A stretch of DNA of 7,579 bases from AV69 sp036498205 (GTDB lineage: Bacteria > Verrucomicrobiota > Verrucomicrobiia > Chthoniobacterales > UBA10450), in the NCBI GenBank assembly GCA_036498205.1, contig DASXIC010000044.1, positions 1-7,579 of the forward strand, written 5' to 3'. The position numbers and the translations under genes were made by a program. Positions within the stretch are counted from its first letter, which is position 1. Every line of letters starts with the position of its first letter. Below the pieces are notes generated by a model, which saw only the letters and a program-made list of their open reading frames with translations, searched no databases and was not told the origin of the DNA. Positions 1 to 5,958 of the stretch are shown piece after piece.

Positions 1-81
1 GCCTTCCGGCTGCAATAACGACGCAGAGTTAGTCTCCAAGGGGAGCGGAAATCCGATTCCACGGTGACAATCGTCCCTGAT

Positions 82-2634
82 TTAAGACCACGTAATCAGC
101 CGCATTTCATGATCTTGTTGCAAATGGGGATGATTAGGAACAACGCGGATACTAAAGCCGTAGGCGCCTGATTCGCTCGCTGGAACTGCGCCCCGATAGA
201 GATAACTGCCATCGCCGTTTTGGCCAGCCTGGTCCAAGCGGGTAATTGCCGGATTTTTAATCCCCCCGTTCTCAGCTTCGCCATGGTAGGCTTCGACGCG
301 CACATGTTCCGGATTGACCGAGCCGAGATGAACACGCGCGCTCACCTGCACTGACTCCCCCACTGGAATGCTCTGACGATCATCATTGCCAACCTGGACG
401 TCATCGATCCGGACCTGCGACCAATCTTTGCGCATATGGGTTTTCCATTCGCTAAGGGCGGTCGCGGCAGCGCAGCTGTTCTCGAAGAATTCCCGGTAGG
501 CTTTTGCGGCGGGGGAATAGAGCCGCTCGGTGTATTCCATAACCATGCGATGGGTATTGAAGATCGGGGTTACGCTTCGGATCGACTCGCGCATGAGCTG
601 GAGCCAGGCCAATGGAAGTTTTCCATCCGGTTTCGCGTAATAAAGCGGGATGATTTGATTTTCGAGCAACTGGTAAAGACTGGCCAGGTCGATCTCATTT
701 TGAAACTCAGCTGACCCGTCCCTGAACTCGGCACCGATAGCCCAGCCATTGTTGCCATTGTAGCTTTCCCTCCACCAGCCATCCAACACGCTGAGATTGA
801 GCCCACCGTTGGGAGGCGTTTTCATTCCGCTCGTGCCGCTGGCTTCGAGGGGACGAAGAGGATTGTTCAGCCACAGATCAACTCCCTGGATCAGGCGGCG
901 GGCAATGTAGGTGTCGTAATCTTCAAGAAAGACGATTCGGTTATGGAAGTCTGGCTGACGCGAAAACCTGTACACTTCCTGGATCAGCGCTTTTCCGCCT
1001 TCGTCCCTCGGATGGGCCTTGCCTGCGAAAATGAATTGTACCGGCCGCGTAGTGTCGCTCAAGAGGCGCTGTAGCCGGTTCTTGTCCGCGAACAAAAGTG
1101 CGCCGCGCTTGTAGGTGGCGAACCGTCGGGCAAAACCGATGGTGAGAATTTCAGGATCGAGAAGGCGATTGGCAGCGCGGATCGATTCCGGCGATTCACC
1201 AACGCGCTCGCGTTGTATGCGCACTCGTTCGCGCACGAACTGGATGAGACGTTGTTTGAGTTGTTGATGGGTGTTCCAGAGCGCGAGGTCGGGAATGTCT
1301 ATCACCCGTCGCCAAAAATCTTCGTCCGTGAGATTTTCTTCCCAGTCCCCCAGGTATTTCTCGTAGAGTGCCGAAAATTCCGGCGCCATCCATGTCTTGG
1401 TGTGAACACCGTTGGTCACGCTGGTGATCGGTACCTCGTGTTGCGGGACCCCGGACCAGACATCTTTCCAAAGGCCGCGGCTTACTTCTCCGTGCAATTT
1501 ACTGACCCCATTGGCATGACGACTCAAACGCAAGGCGAGGATGGTCATGCTGAAGGGATCGTTGGGGTTCACCCGTGTTTGTCCAAAAGTGAAAAGTTCC
1601 TCGAACGGAATCCCAAGTTGCGAGGCGAAATCGCCAAAATATCTTCGCATCATTTCGCGCGGGAAAGAATCGTTACCCGCCGGCACCGGGGTATGAGTTG
1701 TGAAAACGTTGGCTGAGGCGGCCACCTGCAGCGCCGCGTAGAAATTCATCTTTTTTTCGGTAACGAGAAGACGAATTCGTTCGAGCGCGAGGAAGGCGGA
1801 ATGTCCTTCGTTCATATGAAATACTTCCGCTTCAATGCCGAGGGCGTTGAGAGCATGGATCCCGCCTATGCCAAGAATGATTTCCTGCCGCATTCGCATC
1901 TCGAGGTCGCCACCATAAAGCTCGGCCGTTATGAGGCGATCTTCCGTGCTATTCTCCGGCACATCCGTATCGAGCAAGTAAAGATCCACTCGCCCGACAT
2001 GGAGTTGCCAAAGCTTGGCGTAAACATCGCGATCTAGAATTCGTACCGGCACCAGAAGCCGGTGCTCGCCCTGCCGCACTTCGCGCTGTGGCAAGTGATG
2101 AAAATTCTGATTCAGGCTAATGGCGTGCTGCACGCCATCCTTATCAATCTCCTGTTTGAAATATCCGTGTCGATAGAGCAGACCCACAGCGACGAACTTG
2201 ATGTCCAGATCGCTCGCCGACTTACAATGGTCTCCCGCCAAAATCCCAAGACCGCCGGAGTAGTTGGGAATGGATTCGTGAAACCCGAATTCAGCCGAGA
2301 AATACGCGACCGGTTTCTGCAACACCGCGCCGGGGCCGGCTTTGCCGTAAGTATCCTTTCGGCTCAGATATTTTTGGAATGCATCGTAAACCTGCTTCAA
2401 TTCGCGCAGAAAGGATTTGTCCTGTGCCACTTCCTCCAGTCGGGCCTGCCGCGAAAGCTGAAGCATACGGAGAGGATTGTGATTGGTTCTGTTCCATAGG
2501 TCAGGATCGAGGTGCCGAAAGAGACGGCGTGCCGACGGTTCCCAGGTCCACCAAAGGTTGAAACTCATTTCGCGCAACGGTTCGAGACCCGCCGGCAAAG
2601 TCGGAATGACGTTGTAAGTCAAAAAGTTTGGCAT
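82..2634 (-). CDS. glgP: Alpha-glucan (glycogen/maltodextrin) phosphorylase, GT35, short bacterial type
   Basis: This cytoplasmic enzyme would release glucose-1-phosphate from the non-reducing ends of glycogen or maltodextrin using phosphate and PLP. The 850-residue product begins with a DUF3417-type region (about residues 15-110, with the PAGLEPLREMSFNLWWTWEP stretch). It then shows family motifs: SAEFGFHESIPNYSGGLGIL (about 113-132), HMNEGHSAF (273-281), THTPVPAGNDSF (313-324), VTNGVHTKTW (406-415), GFARRFATYKR (500-510), FAGKAHPRDE (536-545) and the PLP-lysine motif EASGTSGMK, with the lysine at 605. This architecture is that of the Thermotoga AgpA-like branch, not of the longer E. coli GlgP/MalP type. 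The longest open frame starts at 2769, but its first 45 residues lie inside the upstream rhomboid gene and do not resemble the family. ATG 2634, giving MPNFLTYNV, is the better start, although no clear Shine-Dalgarno sequence precedes it. Substrate preference (glycogen or maltodextrin) cannot be told from sequence. The gene is intact, ending in TAA. Confidence 0.95.
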   Translation of the reverse strand: MPNFLTYNVIPTLPAGLEPLREMSFNLWWTWEPSARRLFRHLDPDLWNRTNHNPLRMLQLSRQARLEEVAQDKSFLRELKQVYDAFQKYLSRKDTYGKAGPGAVLQKPVAYFSAEFGFHESIPNYSGGLGILAGDHCKSASDLDIKFVAVGLLYRHGYFKQEIDKDGVQHAISLNQNFHHLPQREVRQGEHRLLVPVRILDRDVYAKLWQLHVGRVDLYLLDTDVPENSTEDRLITAELYGGDLEMRMRQEIILGIGGIHALNALGIEAEVFHMNEGHSAFLALERIRLLVTEKKMNFYAALQVAASANVFTTHTPVPAGNDSFPREMMRRYFGDFASQLGIPFEELFTFGQTRVNPNDPFSMTILALRLSRHANGVSKLHGEVSRGLWKDVWSGVPQHEVPITSVTNGVHTKTWMAPEFSALYEKYLGDWEENLTDEDFWRRVIDIPDLALWNTHQQLKQRLIQFVRERVRIQRERVGESPESIRAANRLLDPEILTIGFARRFATYKRGALLFADKNRLQRLLSDTTRPVQFIFAGKAHPRDEGGKALIQEVYRFSRQPDFHNRIVFLEDYDTYIARRLIQGVDLWLNNPLRPLEASGTSGMKTPPNGGLNLSVLDGWWRESYNGNNGWAIGAEFRDGSAEFQNEIDLASLYQLLENQIIPLYYAKPDGKLPLAWLQLMRESIRSVTPIFNTHRMVMEYTERLYSPAAKAYREFFENSCAAATALSEWKTHMRKDWSQVRIDDVQVGNDDRQSIPVGESVQVSARVHLGSVNPEHVRVEAYHGEAENGGIKNPAITRLDQAGQNGDGSYLYRGAVPASESGAYGFSIRVVPNHPHLQQDHEMRLITWS

Positions 2635-2659
2635 AGCGGAGAAGCCAGAGAGTTGGGGT

Positions 2660-2687
2660 ATTGTCAGGGAAATATCACATCTGGCAA
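2660..2687 (-). promoter_or_regulatory. Candidate sigma70-type promoter for glgP
   Basis: In the 67-nt gap between the rhomboid stop and the glgP ATG, the minus strand reads TTGCCA (2687-2682, 5/6 match to the -35 consensus), a 16-nt spacer and GACAAT (2665-2660, 4/6 match to -10). Transcription would start near 2653, leaving a 5' leader of about 20 nt. This would let glgP be expressed apart from the rhomboid gene. The call rests on motif matching only, and sigma factor preferences of this organism are unknown. Confidence 0.35.
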
Positions 2688-2701
2688 TGGAGCGGAGCGG
2701 G

Positions 2702-3556
2702 TTACATGCCGCGCACCACGGGAGCGGGAATGGCGAGCCCGATGAGAAATCCGGTAAACAGGCCTCCAAGGTGAGCAGCCATGCTGACGTCGGGTGTTAC
2801 AATGTCGAATGCGATTTGGAGAAGAATAATGACAATGATGTTCCGGAACCGCTCCGCCGCGAGAGGCGCGTGTCGGTTGCGCAAAAGGAAGCCGGCCCAT
2901 GTCCCGACGATGCCCATTACACAACCCGACGCTCCTACAAGTTGCAACGGAGGTAGTAGACGTAGTTTGGCCAGGAAAACGACGATGAGGCTCGAGCTAA
3001 TTCCGGAGAGAAGGTAGCAAATCGCGAATGGCAGCCCGCCAATCTGACGCTCAAGGGACGGTCCAAGTACGACCAGCGCGAACATATTAAAAACCAGATG
3101 CAGCACACCGTAATGTAAGAATAGCGCGCTGAGTAAACGCCAATGCTGTCCGGCATAAACGACGGAAGTGGTATCGAGCTCGCCCAACCGATACAAGGTG
3201 AGCGGGTTTTGCGGCCCGCCAGAAAAGATTTCGAGAACAAAAACGGCGCAATTGATGACGACCAGCCCCAGCACAACAGGCGAGAGGGAGATGTCTAACA
3301 GGCGCCTGGAATAGAACGGATCGGCTAAAGCGCGGGCGCGACGGCGCCGAATTGCCGGAAGCAACAACAGTCCGGACCAGGCAATTCCTGCGATGTAACC
3401 GGCAATTGGTCGCACAATCATCCAGGCGATTCCCGAAATGAGCAAAACAAGTAATGCCGCCCTCCGTGAGGCGGAAGCGTTCGATCGAAAACTTTGCAAG
3501 ACAATGAGCAGCGCCGACGCAACTGCAGTAAAAAGAAAGATATGCTGAAGCTCCAT
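2702..3556 (-). CDS. Rhomboid-family intramembrane serine protease
   Basis: The product is a polytopic membrane protein expected to cleave transmembrane substrates within the bilayer. From ATG 3556 it has 284 residues. The rhomboid core is clear: HYGVLHLVFNMFAL (His148, His153 and Asn157, the HxxxHxxxN of TM2), GASG with nucleophile Ser210 in TM4, and AHLGG with catalytic His262 in the last segment, so both catalytic residues are present. Hydrophobic segments suggest six core helices (from about residue 93 on) preceded by about three extra N-terminal helices (about 4-22, 33-49, 50-68) and a basic RRRRAR loop at about 70-75. The open frame extends to GTG 3598 (298 residues), but the extension MTNAVGVRNSSPRG is polar and unremarkable, and MELQHIFLFTAV is a more natural membrane-protein start; neither start has a strong ribosome site. 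It lies upstream of and in line with glgP; a shared function is not evident. Substrates are unknown. Confidence 0.9.
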   Translation of the reverse strand: MELQHIFLFTAVASALLIVLQSFRSNASASRRAALLVLLISGIAWMIVRPIAGYIAGIAWSGLLLLPAIRRRRARALADPFYSRRLLDISLSPVVLGLVVINCAVFVLEIFSGGPQNPLTLYRLGELDTTSVVYAGQHWRLLSALFLHYGVLHLVFNMFALVVLGPSLERQIGGLPFAICYLLSGISSSLIVVFLAKLRLLPPLQLVGASGCVMGIVGTWAGFLLRNRHAPLAAERFRNIIVIILLQIAFDIVTPDVSMAAHLGGLFTGFLIGLAIPAPVVRGM

Positions 3557-3599
3557 TCCCCGCGGCGACGAGTTTCGCACACCCACGGCATTCGTCACG

Positions 3600-3607
3600 T
3601 CACGTGA
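3600..3607. repeat. 8-bp perfect palindrome TCACGTGA in the divergent gap
   Basis: TCACGTGA is a perfect palindrome lying between the rhomboid gene and the DsbA-like gene, and it follows tandem CGTCA units (3593-3602). Its position between divergent genes would suit an operator, but it is short and overlaps the GTG start chosen for the DsbA-like gene. A chance match cannot be excluded. Confidence 0.2.
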
Positions 3608-4308
3608 AAGTTACTTTCCCAATCCAGGGTTCTTGCAACATTGAAGGGTTGCGAATTTCGATAGTCATTTATCTGGATGTTGTTTCTTCGTGGTGCTTTT
3701 GGGCGGAGCCGACCTGGTCCGAATTAAAAAAGCGTTACCGCGATCGCGTCGATTTTGATTGGAAAATCGCGCTCATGGACGCGGCCGGTCTGCCCAAATC
3801 GCGGGTCCAGGAGGAATGGTATTACCGACGAAGCGGCATGATGAATCGGTCGCCCTTCATGTTGCGGACGGATTGGTACGAACCATTGTTGCCGGAATAT
3901 CTTACGCCAAATCTGGTGGCCGAGGCCGCACGAGATCTGGGGGTGAAGGATGACAAGGTACGAATAGCGCTGGCCAATGCCACTTTGCGTGAAGGCAGGA
4001 ATATTCGCGATTGGCGGGTAGCGGCAGAAGTTGCAGCGAAAGCGGGTGGTCTCGATCCGAAAAAATTGCTGGAACGCGCGCACTCGCCCGTGATTGAAAC
4101 GCGGGTGCGAGCAACAACGGCGGAATGGCATGCTTTCCAGGTTTCGCAACGGCCCACTTTCGTTATCGATACCGAAATTGGTGATCGCGCAGTTTTCTCG
4201 GGAGTGGTAAAGCTGGAGCCGATCGCCGCCACCCTCGATTCAATGATTGAAGATGCTGTCGCTTACGCCGCCCATGCGGCCCATTTCGGCGCGCCACCTG
4301 CTGAGTAA
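3604..4308 (+). CDS. DsbA/FrnE/GST-kappa-fold protein with an SSWC active site
   Basis: The 234-residue product has the layout of the DsbA-like thioredoxin-fold group (FrnE, 2-hydroxychromene-2-carboxylate isomerase, GST kappa). It opens with strand 1 ISIVIYLDVVSSWCFWAEP (about 18-36), followed by a helical insert (about 60-175) and the cis-proline loop VSQRPTFVID (180-189, Pro184) that closes the thioredoxin fold. The position of the CPWC motif of FrnE/DsbA-type members is occupied by Ser28-Ser29-Trp30-Cys31, so the usual nucleophilic first cysteine is a serine, as in GST-kappa and HCCA isomerase enzymes. Disulfide oxidoreductase activity is therefore doubtful; a thiol-dependent transferase or isomerase role is possible but unproved. 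There is no signal peptide, so it is probably cytoplasmic. The start is uncertain: GTG 3604 has no ribosome site, and TTG 3649 would begin directly at the conserved strand (LRISIVIYLDVV) giving 219 residues. It is divergent from the rhomboid gene and lies upstream of infC. Substrate unknown. Confidence 0.8.
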   Translation: MKVTFPIQGSCNIEGLRISIVIYLDVVSSWCFWAEPTWSELKKRYRDRVDFDWKIALMDAAGLPKSRVQEEWYYRRSGMMNRSPFMLRTDWYEPLLPEYLTPNLVAEAARDLGVKDDKVRIALANATLREGRNIRDWRVAAEVAAKAGGLDPKKLLERAHSPVIETRVRATTAEWHAFQVSQRPTFVIDTEIGDRAVFSGVVKLEPIAATLDSMIEDAVAYAAHAAHFGAPPAE

Positions 4309-4323
4309 CTGCCCAAATTGATC

Positions 4324-4351
4324 TTGCGACTGTTCGATTGTGGTTTACAAC
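4324..4351 (+). promoter_or_regulatory. Candidate promoter for infC
   Basis: TTGCGA (4324-4329, 4/6 match to -35), a 16-nt spacer and TACAAC (4346-4351, 4/6 match to -10) lie just after the stop codon of the upstream gene. Transcription would begin around 4358, exactly where the first leader hairpin starts, giving an infC leader of about 155 nt. The match is moderate and not independently supported. Confidence 0.35.
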
Positions 4352-4360
4352 TTCCTCTCG

Positions 4361-4376
4361 GCTCGCGAAATGCGAG
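4361..4376 (+). repeat. Leader copy of a 16-nt segment of the infC coding start
   Basis: GCTCGCGAAATGCGAG in the leader matches GCTCGCGAAGTGCGAG at 4548-4563 in infC (codons for Ala-Arg-Glu-Val-Arg) at 15 of 16 positions, 187 nt apart. Both copies are themselves hairpins (CTCGC...GCGAG). The shorter GCGAAATG occurs again at 4450-4457. It may be a decayed duplication, a mimic for a shared binding factor, or chance favoured by the self-complementary sequence. Confidence 0.5.
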
Positions 4377-4510
4377 CCCGTCGCCGTGGTCCTCGCAGCT
4401 GCGGCGATGTCGGGTGCTTCACCGCGCGCGTCCGCGCGGCGGTGGATTTGCGAAATGGAATGACGGCGGCGCGGTGCACTCCCGCTTCGTCGGAAGGAGC
4501 TTTGATTTAA
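4370..4510 (+). CDS. Possible 46-codon leader ORF ending at the infC start
   Basis: An ATG at 4370 opens a frame of 46 codons (beginning MRARRRGPRSCGDVG) that stops at TAA 4508-4510, one base before the likely infC start CTG 4512. Termination there could couple its translation to that of infC, and the infC ribosome site lies inside its last codons. However, its own ATG sits in the loop of hairpin P1 with no ribosome site, and the arginine-rich composition is what GC-rich non-coding sequence often gives. It is recorded as a possibility, not as an established gene. Confidence 0.15.
   Translation: MRARRRGPRSCGDVGCFTARVRAAVDLRNGMTAARCTPASSEGALI
4492..4499 (+). promoter_or_regulatory. Shine-Dalgarno sequence of infC, possibly masked
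   Basis: GGAAGGAG is the only strong ribosome-binding site before infC, 12 nt before CTG 4512, 18 before CTG 4518 and 24 before ATT 4524. It shows that translation begins well upstream of GTG 4557 (57 nt away). CTCC (4479-4482) can pair with GGAG (4496-4499), and CTTC (4485-4488) with GAAG (4493-4496), so the site could be hidden by local folding. Confidence 0.6.
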
Positions 4511-4511
4511 T

Positions 4512-5105
4512 CTGCAACTGCAAATTCGTGTAAACGGTCGGATTCGCGCTCGCGAAGTGCGAGTGATCATGGGAGCGACCGGTGAACAGCTTGGCGTCAT
4601 GAAGTTATCCGACGCCTTGCGCAAAGCGCAAACCCTGGAGCTCGACCTTGTCGAGGTTGCTCCAACGGCAAACCCGCCGGTATGCAAAATTGTCGATTTC
4701 GGCAAATACCGCTACGACATCTCCAAGCAGGAGAAAGATCGCAAGTCATCCGGTACGAAATTAAAGGAGATCAAATTTCGGGTAAATATCGACGAGCATG
4801 ACTACCTGACCAAGATCCGGCACGGCGAGGAATTTCTCGATAAAGGGAACAAGGTGCGCGTTCAGCTGCAATTCCGCGGACGTGAAATGGCGCATCAGGA
4901 GTTCGGCATGCAACTGATGGAGAAGGTCAAAAACGATCTTGCGGGTATGTCTCAGGTCGAAATGGAGCCGAAACTTGCCGGCCGCAACATTACCATGACG
5001 CTCTCGCCTTTGCCCGCGAACCGTCGCAAACGCCGTTTTCTGGCAGAAGAAAATCAGCAGACATCCGTCAACGGCGCACGATCGGACGAAAAGGAAGCGG
5101 AGTAA
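4512..5105 (+). CDS. infC: Translation initiation factor IF-3, non-standard start codon
   Basis: IF-3 binds the 30S subunit, prevents early 50S joining and checks the start codon and initiator tRNA. The N-domain shows IRVNGRIRAREVRVI (residues 5-19 if CTG 4512 is residue 1), GEQLGVMKLSDAL, VEVAP (47-51) and PPVCKIVDFGKYRY (55-68). The C-domain shows KEIKFRVNIDEHDYLTK (85-101), FLDKGNKVRVQLQFRGREM and GRNITMTLSPLP, then a basic-acidic tail. The first ATG, GTG or TTG codon in frame is GTG 4557, inside the conserved RAREVRVI block, so it would remove about 11 or more conserved residues. The frame is open back to TGA 4503, and only CTG 4512, CTG 4518 or ATT 4524 can serve. I choose CTG 4512 for its distance to the ribosome site (197 residues); ATT 4524 would give 193. 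AUU is the infC start in E. coli and underlies autoregulation. No rpmI or rplT follows; a convergent gene lies 9 nt away. Confidence 0.93.
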   Translation: MQLQIRVNGRIRAREVRVIMGATGEQLGVMKLSDALRKAQTLELDLVEVAPTANPPVCKIVDFGKYRYDISKQEKDRKSSGTKLKEIKFRVNIDEHDYLTKIRHGEEFLDKGNKVRVQLQFRGREMAHQEFGMQLMEKVKNDLAGMSQVEMEPKLAGRNITMTLSPLPANRRKRRFLAEENQQTSVNGARSDEKEAE

Positions 5106-5114
5106 TTTCGCAGC

Positions 5115-5900
5115 TCAGGGTCTCGTGACCGAGGGTAGCGGCTGCGCCCGATTCGACGGAACCGTTTGGCCCGTTTGTGGAGGCGGCGCATTGGGATTCG
5201 GAATCGGTCCCGCAGGAGTGGCCACTGGAGGAGGAGGCGCGCTCAATTTGGCCTCGAGGAACTTTTTCATCTGTTGCGCGTTGCTATTATTGGGATCGAG
5301 TTGCAGCAGCTTATTCGTATCGGCCAACGCACCTTTCAGGTCGCCTTTGGTCTGGAGGATAAATGCGCGGAGTTGATAATATTTCGGTTCGTTCGGCTTC
5401 AATTTGATCGCCTCGGAATAGTCAGCGAGGGCTTTGTCGAGCTCCTTCAGCTGCATTTCGACATAAGCGCGCCTCTCGTAAGCCTCAGGGTCATTTTTTA
5501 CCTCCTTTAGAACCGCCGTGTAATCCTGGAGCGCGTTGTTCCAGTCGCCCTTGCTCAAGTAGGCATAAGCACGGTAGCGCCTCGTAGCGGCATCGTCGCC
5601 TTTCAGCTTGAGCGCTTCATTTAAATCGTTTATCGCGGCATCATAATTTCGCTGGCTAACGAAGGCGGTGGCGCGTTGGAGCAGCGCGATAGCGAGATTA
5701 TCCGAATTTTTTTTGTCTTGCGGTTCCACCTGAACCGCGCGGCGAAAGCTCTCGACCGCTTTGTTCCAGTCTTTCGCCTTCGCCGCCTCAACACCCTCTC
5801 GCGAAAGCCTCGCCGCTTCTTGATTTCCTTGTCCGTATAGCGAAGCCGTCGTCATCGTCAGGCCGATGGCGGCTATACCAATGAACCTTATATAATTCAT
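5115..5900 (-). CDS. Secreted tetratricopeptide-repeat protein with a proline-rich tail
   Basis: The 261-residue product starts with a signal peptide (MNYIRFIGIAAIGLTMTTAS, cleavage probably near residues 22-25), so it should act in the periplasm or outside the membrane. About five TPR units follow, at roughly residues 28-61, 70-103, 104-137, 138-171 and 172-205, with typical endings such as A-I-K-L-K-P-N and L-L-Q-L-D-P-N. TPRs are helical scaffolds for protein-protein contact; the partner is unknown. The last 40 or so residues (220-261) are rich in Pro, Ala, Asn and Gln and are probably unstructured. A frame begins 11 codons further upstream, but ATG 5900 is preferred because the signal peptide starts there and GGAG lies 6 nt before it. 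The gene follows ymdB on the same strand after 54 nt, suggesting co-transcription, and its stop lies 9 nt from that of convergent infC. Confidence 0.88.
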   Translation of the reverse strand: MNYIRFIGIAAIGLTMTTASLYGQGNQEAARLSREGVEAAKAKDWNKAVESFRRAVQVEPQDKKNSDNLAIALLQRATAFVSQRNYDAAINDLNEALKLKGDDAATRRYRAYAYLSKGDWNNALQDYTAVLKEVKNDPEAYERRAYVEMQLKELDKALADYSEAIKLKPNEPKYYQLRAFILQTKGDLKGALADTNKLLQLDPNNSNAQQMKKFLEAKLSAPPPPVATPAGPIPNPNAPPPQTGQTVPSNRAQPLPSVTRP

Positions 5901-5906
5901 CTTGCT

Positions 5907-5910
5907 CTCC
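5907..5910 (-). promoter_or_regulatory. Ribosome-binding site deciding the TPR gene start
   Basis: On the minus strand GGAG precedes ATG 5900 with a 6-nt spacer (AGCAAG), the best-placed ribosome site in this region. It supports ATG 5900 over the in-frame upstream codon at 5933. Confidence 0.65.
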
Positions 5911-5952
5911 GTGTGAAAGTTGCGGGCAGACAAATGCGACGAATGCGCAGGC

Positions 5953-5958
5953 TGTCAA
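5953..5958 (-). promoter_or_regulatory. Perfect -35 hexamer overlapping the ymdB stop codon
   Basis: The minus strand reads TTGACA, the exact -35 consensus, across the ymdB stop codon and 52 nt before the TPR start. The region 16-17 nt downstream (CATTTGT) is a poor -10, so an internal promoter for the TPR gene is possible but weakly supported. Confidence 0.22.

Larger units (their letters stand above)
4358..4511 (+). promoter_or_regulatory. Structured 5' leader of infC with three consecutive stem-loops
   Basis: Three hairpins can be drawn by eye. P1 pairs GGCTCGC (4360-4366) with GCGAGCC (4372-4378) around a 5-nt loop. P2 pairs TCGCCG (4381-4386) with CGGCGA (4402-4407). P3 pairs CACCGCGCGC (4420-4429) with GCGCGGCGGTG (4434-4444), about 10 bp with a single bulged G and a 4-nt loop. 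None is followed by a T tract, so they are not classical intrinsic terminators. Infers a regulatory leader, since infC control by its leader or start codon is known in other bacteria (IF-3 or L20 acting on mRNA); no known leader class is recognised here. Confidence 0.45.

Noticed and set aside
34..45. Small hairpin CTCC-AAGG-GGAG as glgP terminator
   Set aside because: A 4-bp stem without a T tract on the minus strand is not enough for a terminator.
1..62. Possible start of another minus-strand gene (GTG at 62, reading VESDFRSPWRLTLRR and on to the left edge)
   Set aside because: Only 20 codons are visible, with no good ribosome site and no motif that identifies a family. It could be real but cannot be supported from this window.
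1213..1716. 167-codon plus-strand frame inside glgP
   Set aside because: It is antisense to conserved phosphorylase motifs and has no family features.
3600..3655. Promoter for the rhomboid gene on the minus strand (TTGCAA with 17-nt spacing)
   Set aside because: The corresponding -10 (AGTAAC) matches only 3 of 6 positions, too weak to report.
4360..4378. Intrinsic terminator for the DsbA-like gene
   Set aside because: The 7-bp stem is followed by CGTCGCCG, not a T tract, so it fits a leader hairpin better than a terminator.
4318..4533. 71-codon plus-strand frame across the infC leader
   Set aside because: It starts with TTG without a ribosome site, overlaps the structured leader and the true infC N-terminus in another frame, and has low-complexity GC-driven composition.
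4163..4705. 180-codon minus-strand frame spanning the DsbA-like gene end, the leader and infC
   Set aside because: It lies antisense to two well-supported genes and its Arg/Ser-rich product resembles a shadow frame.
5103..5117. Shared bidirectional terminator between infC and the TPR gene
   Set aside because: Only 9 nt separate the stops and I see no stem with T tracts on either strand; termination must occur inside the opposing genes or by another route.
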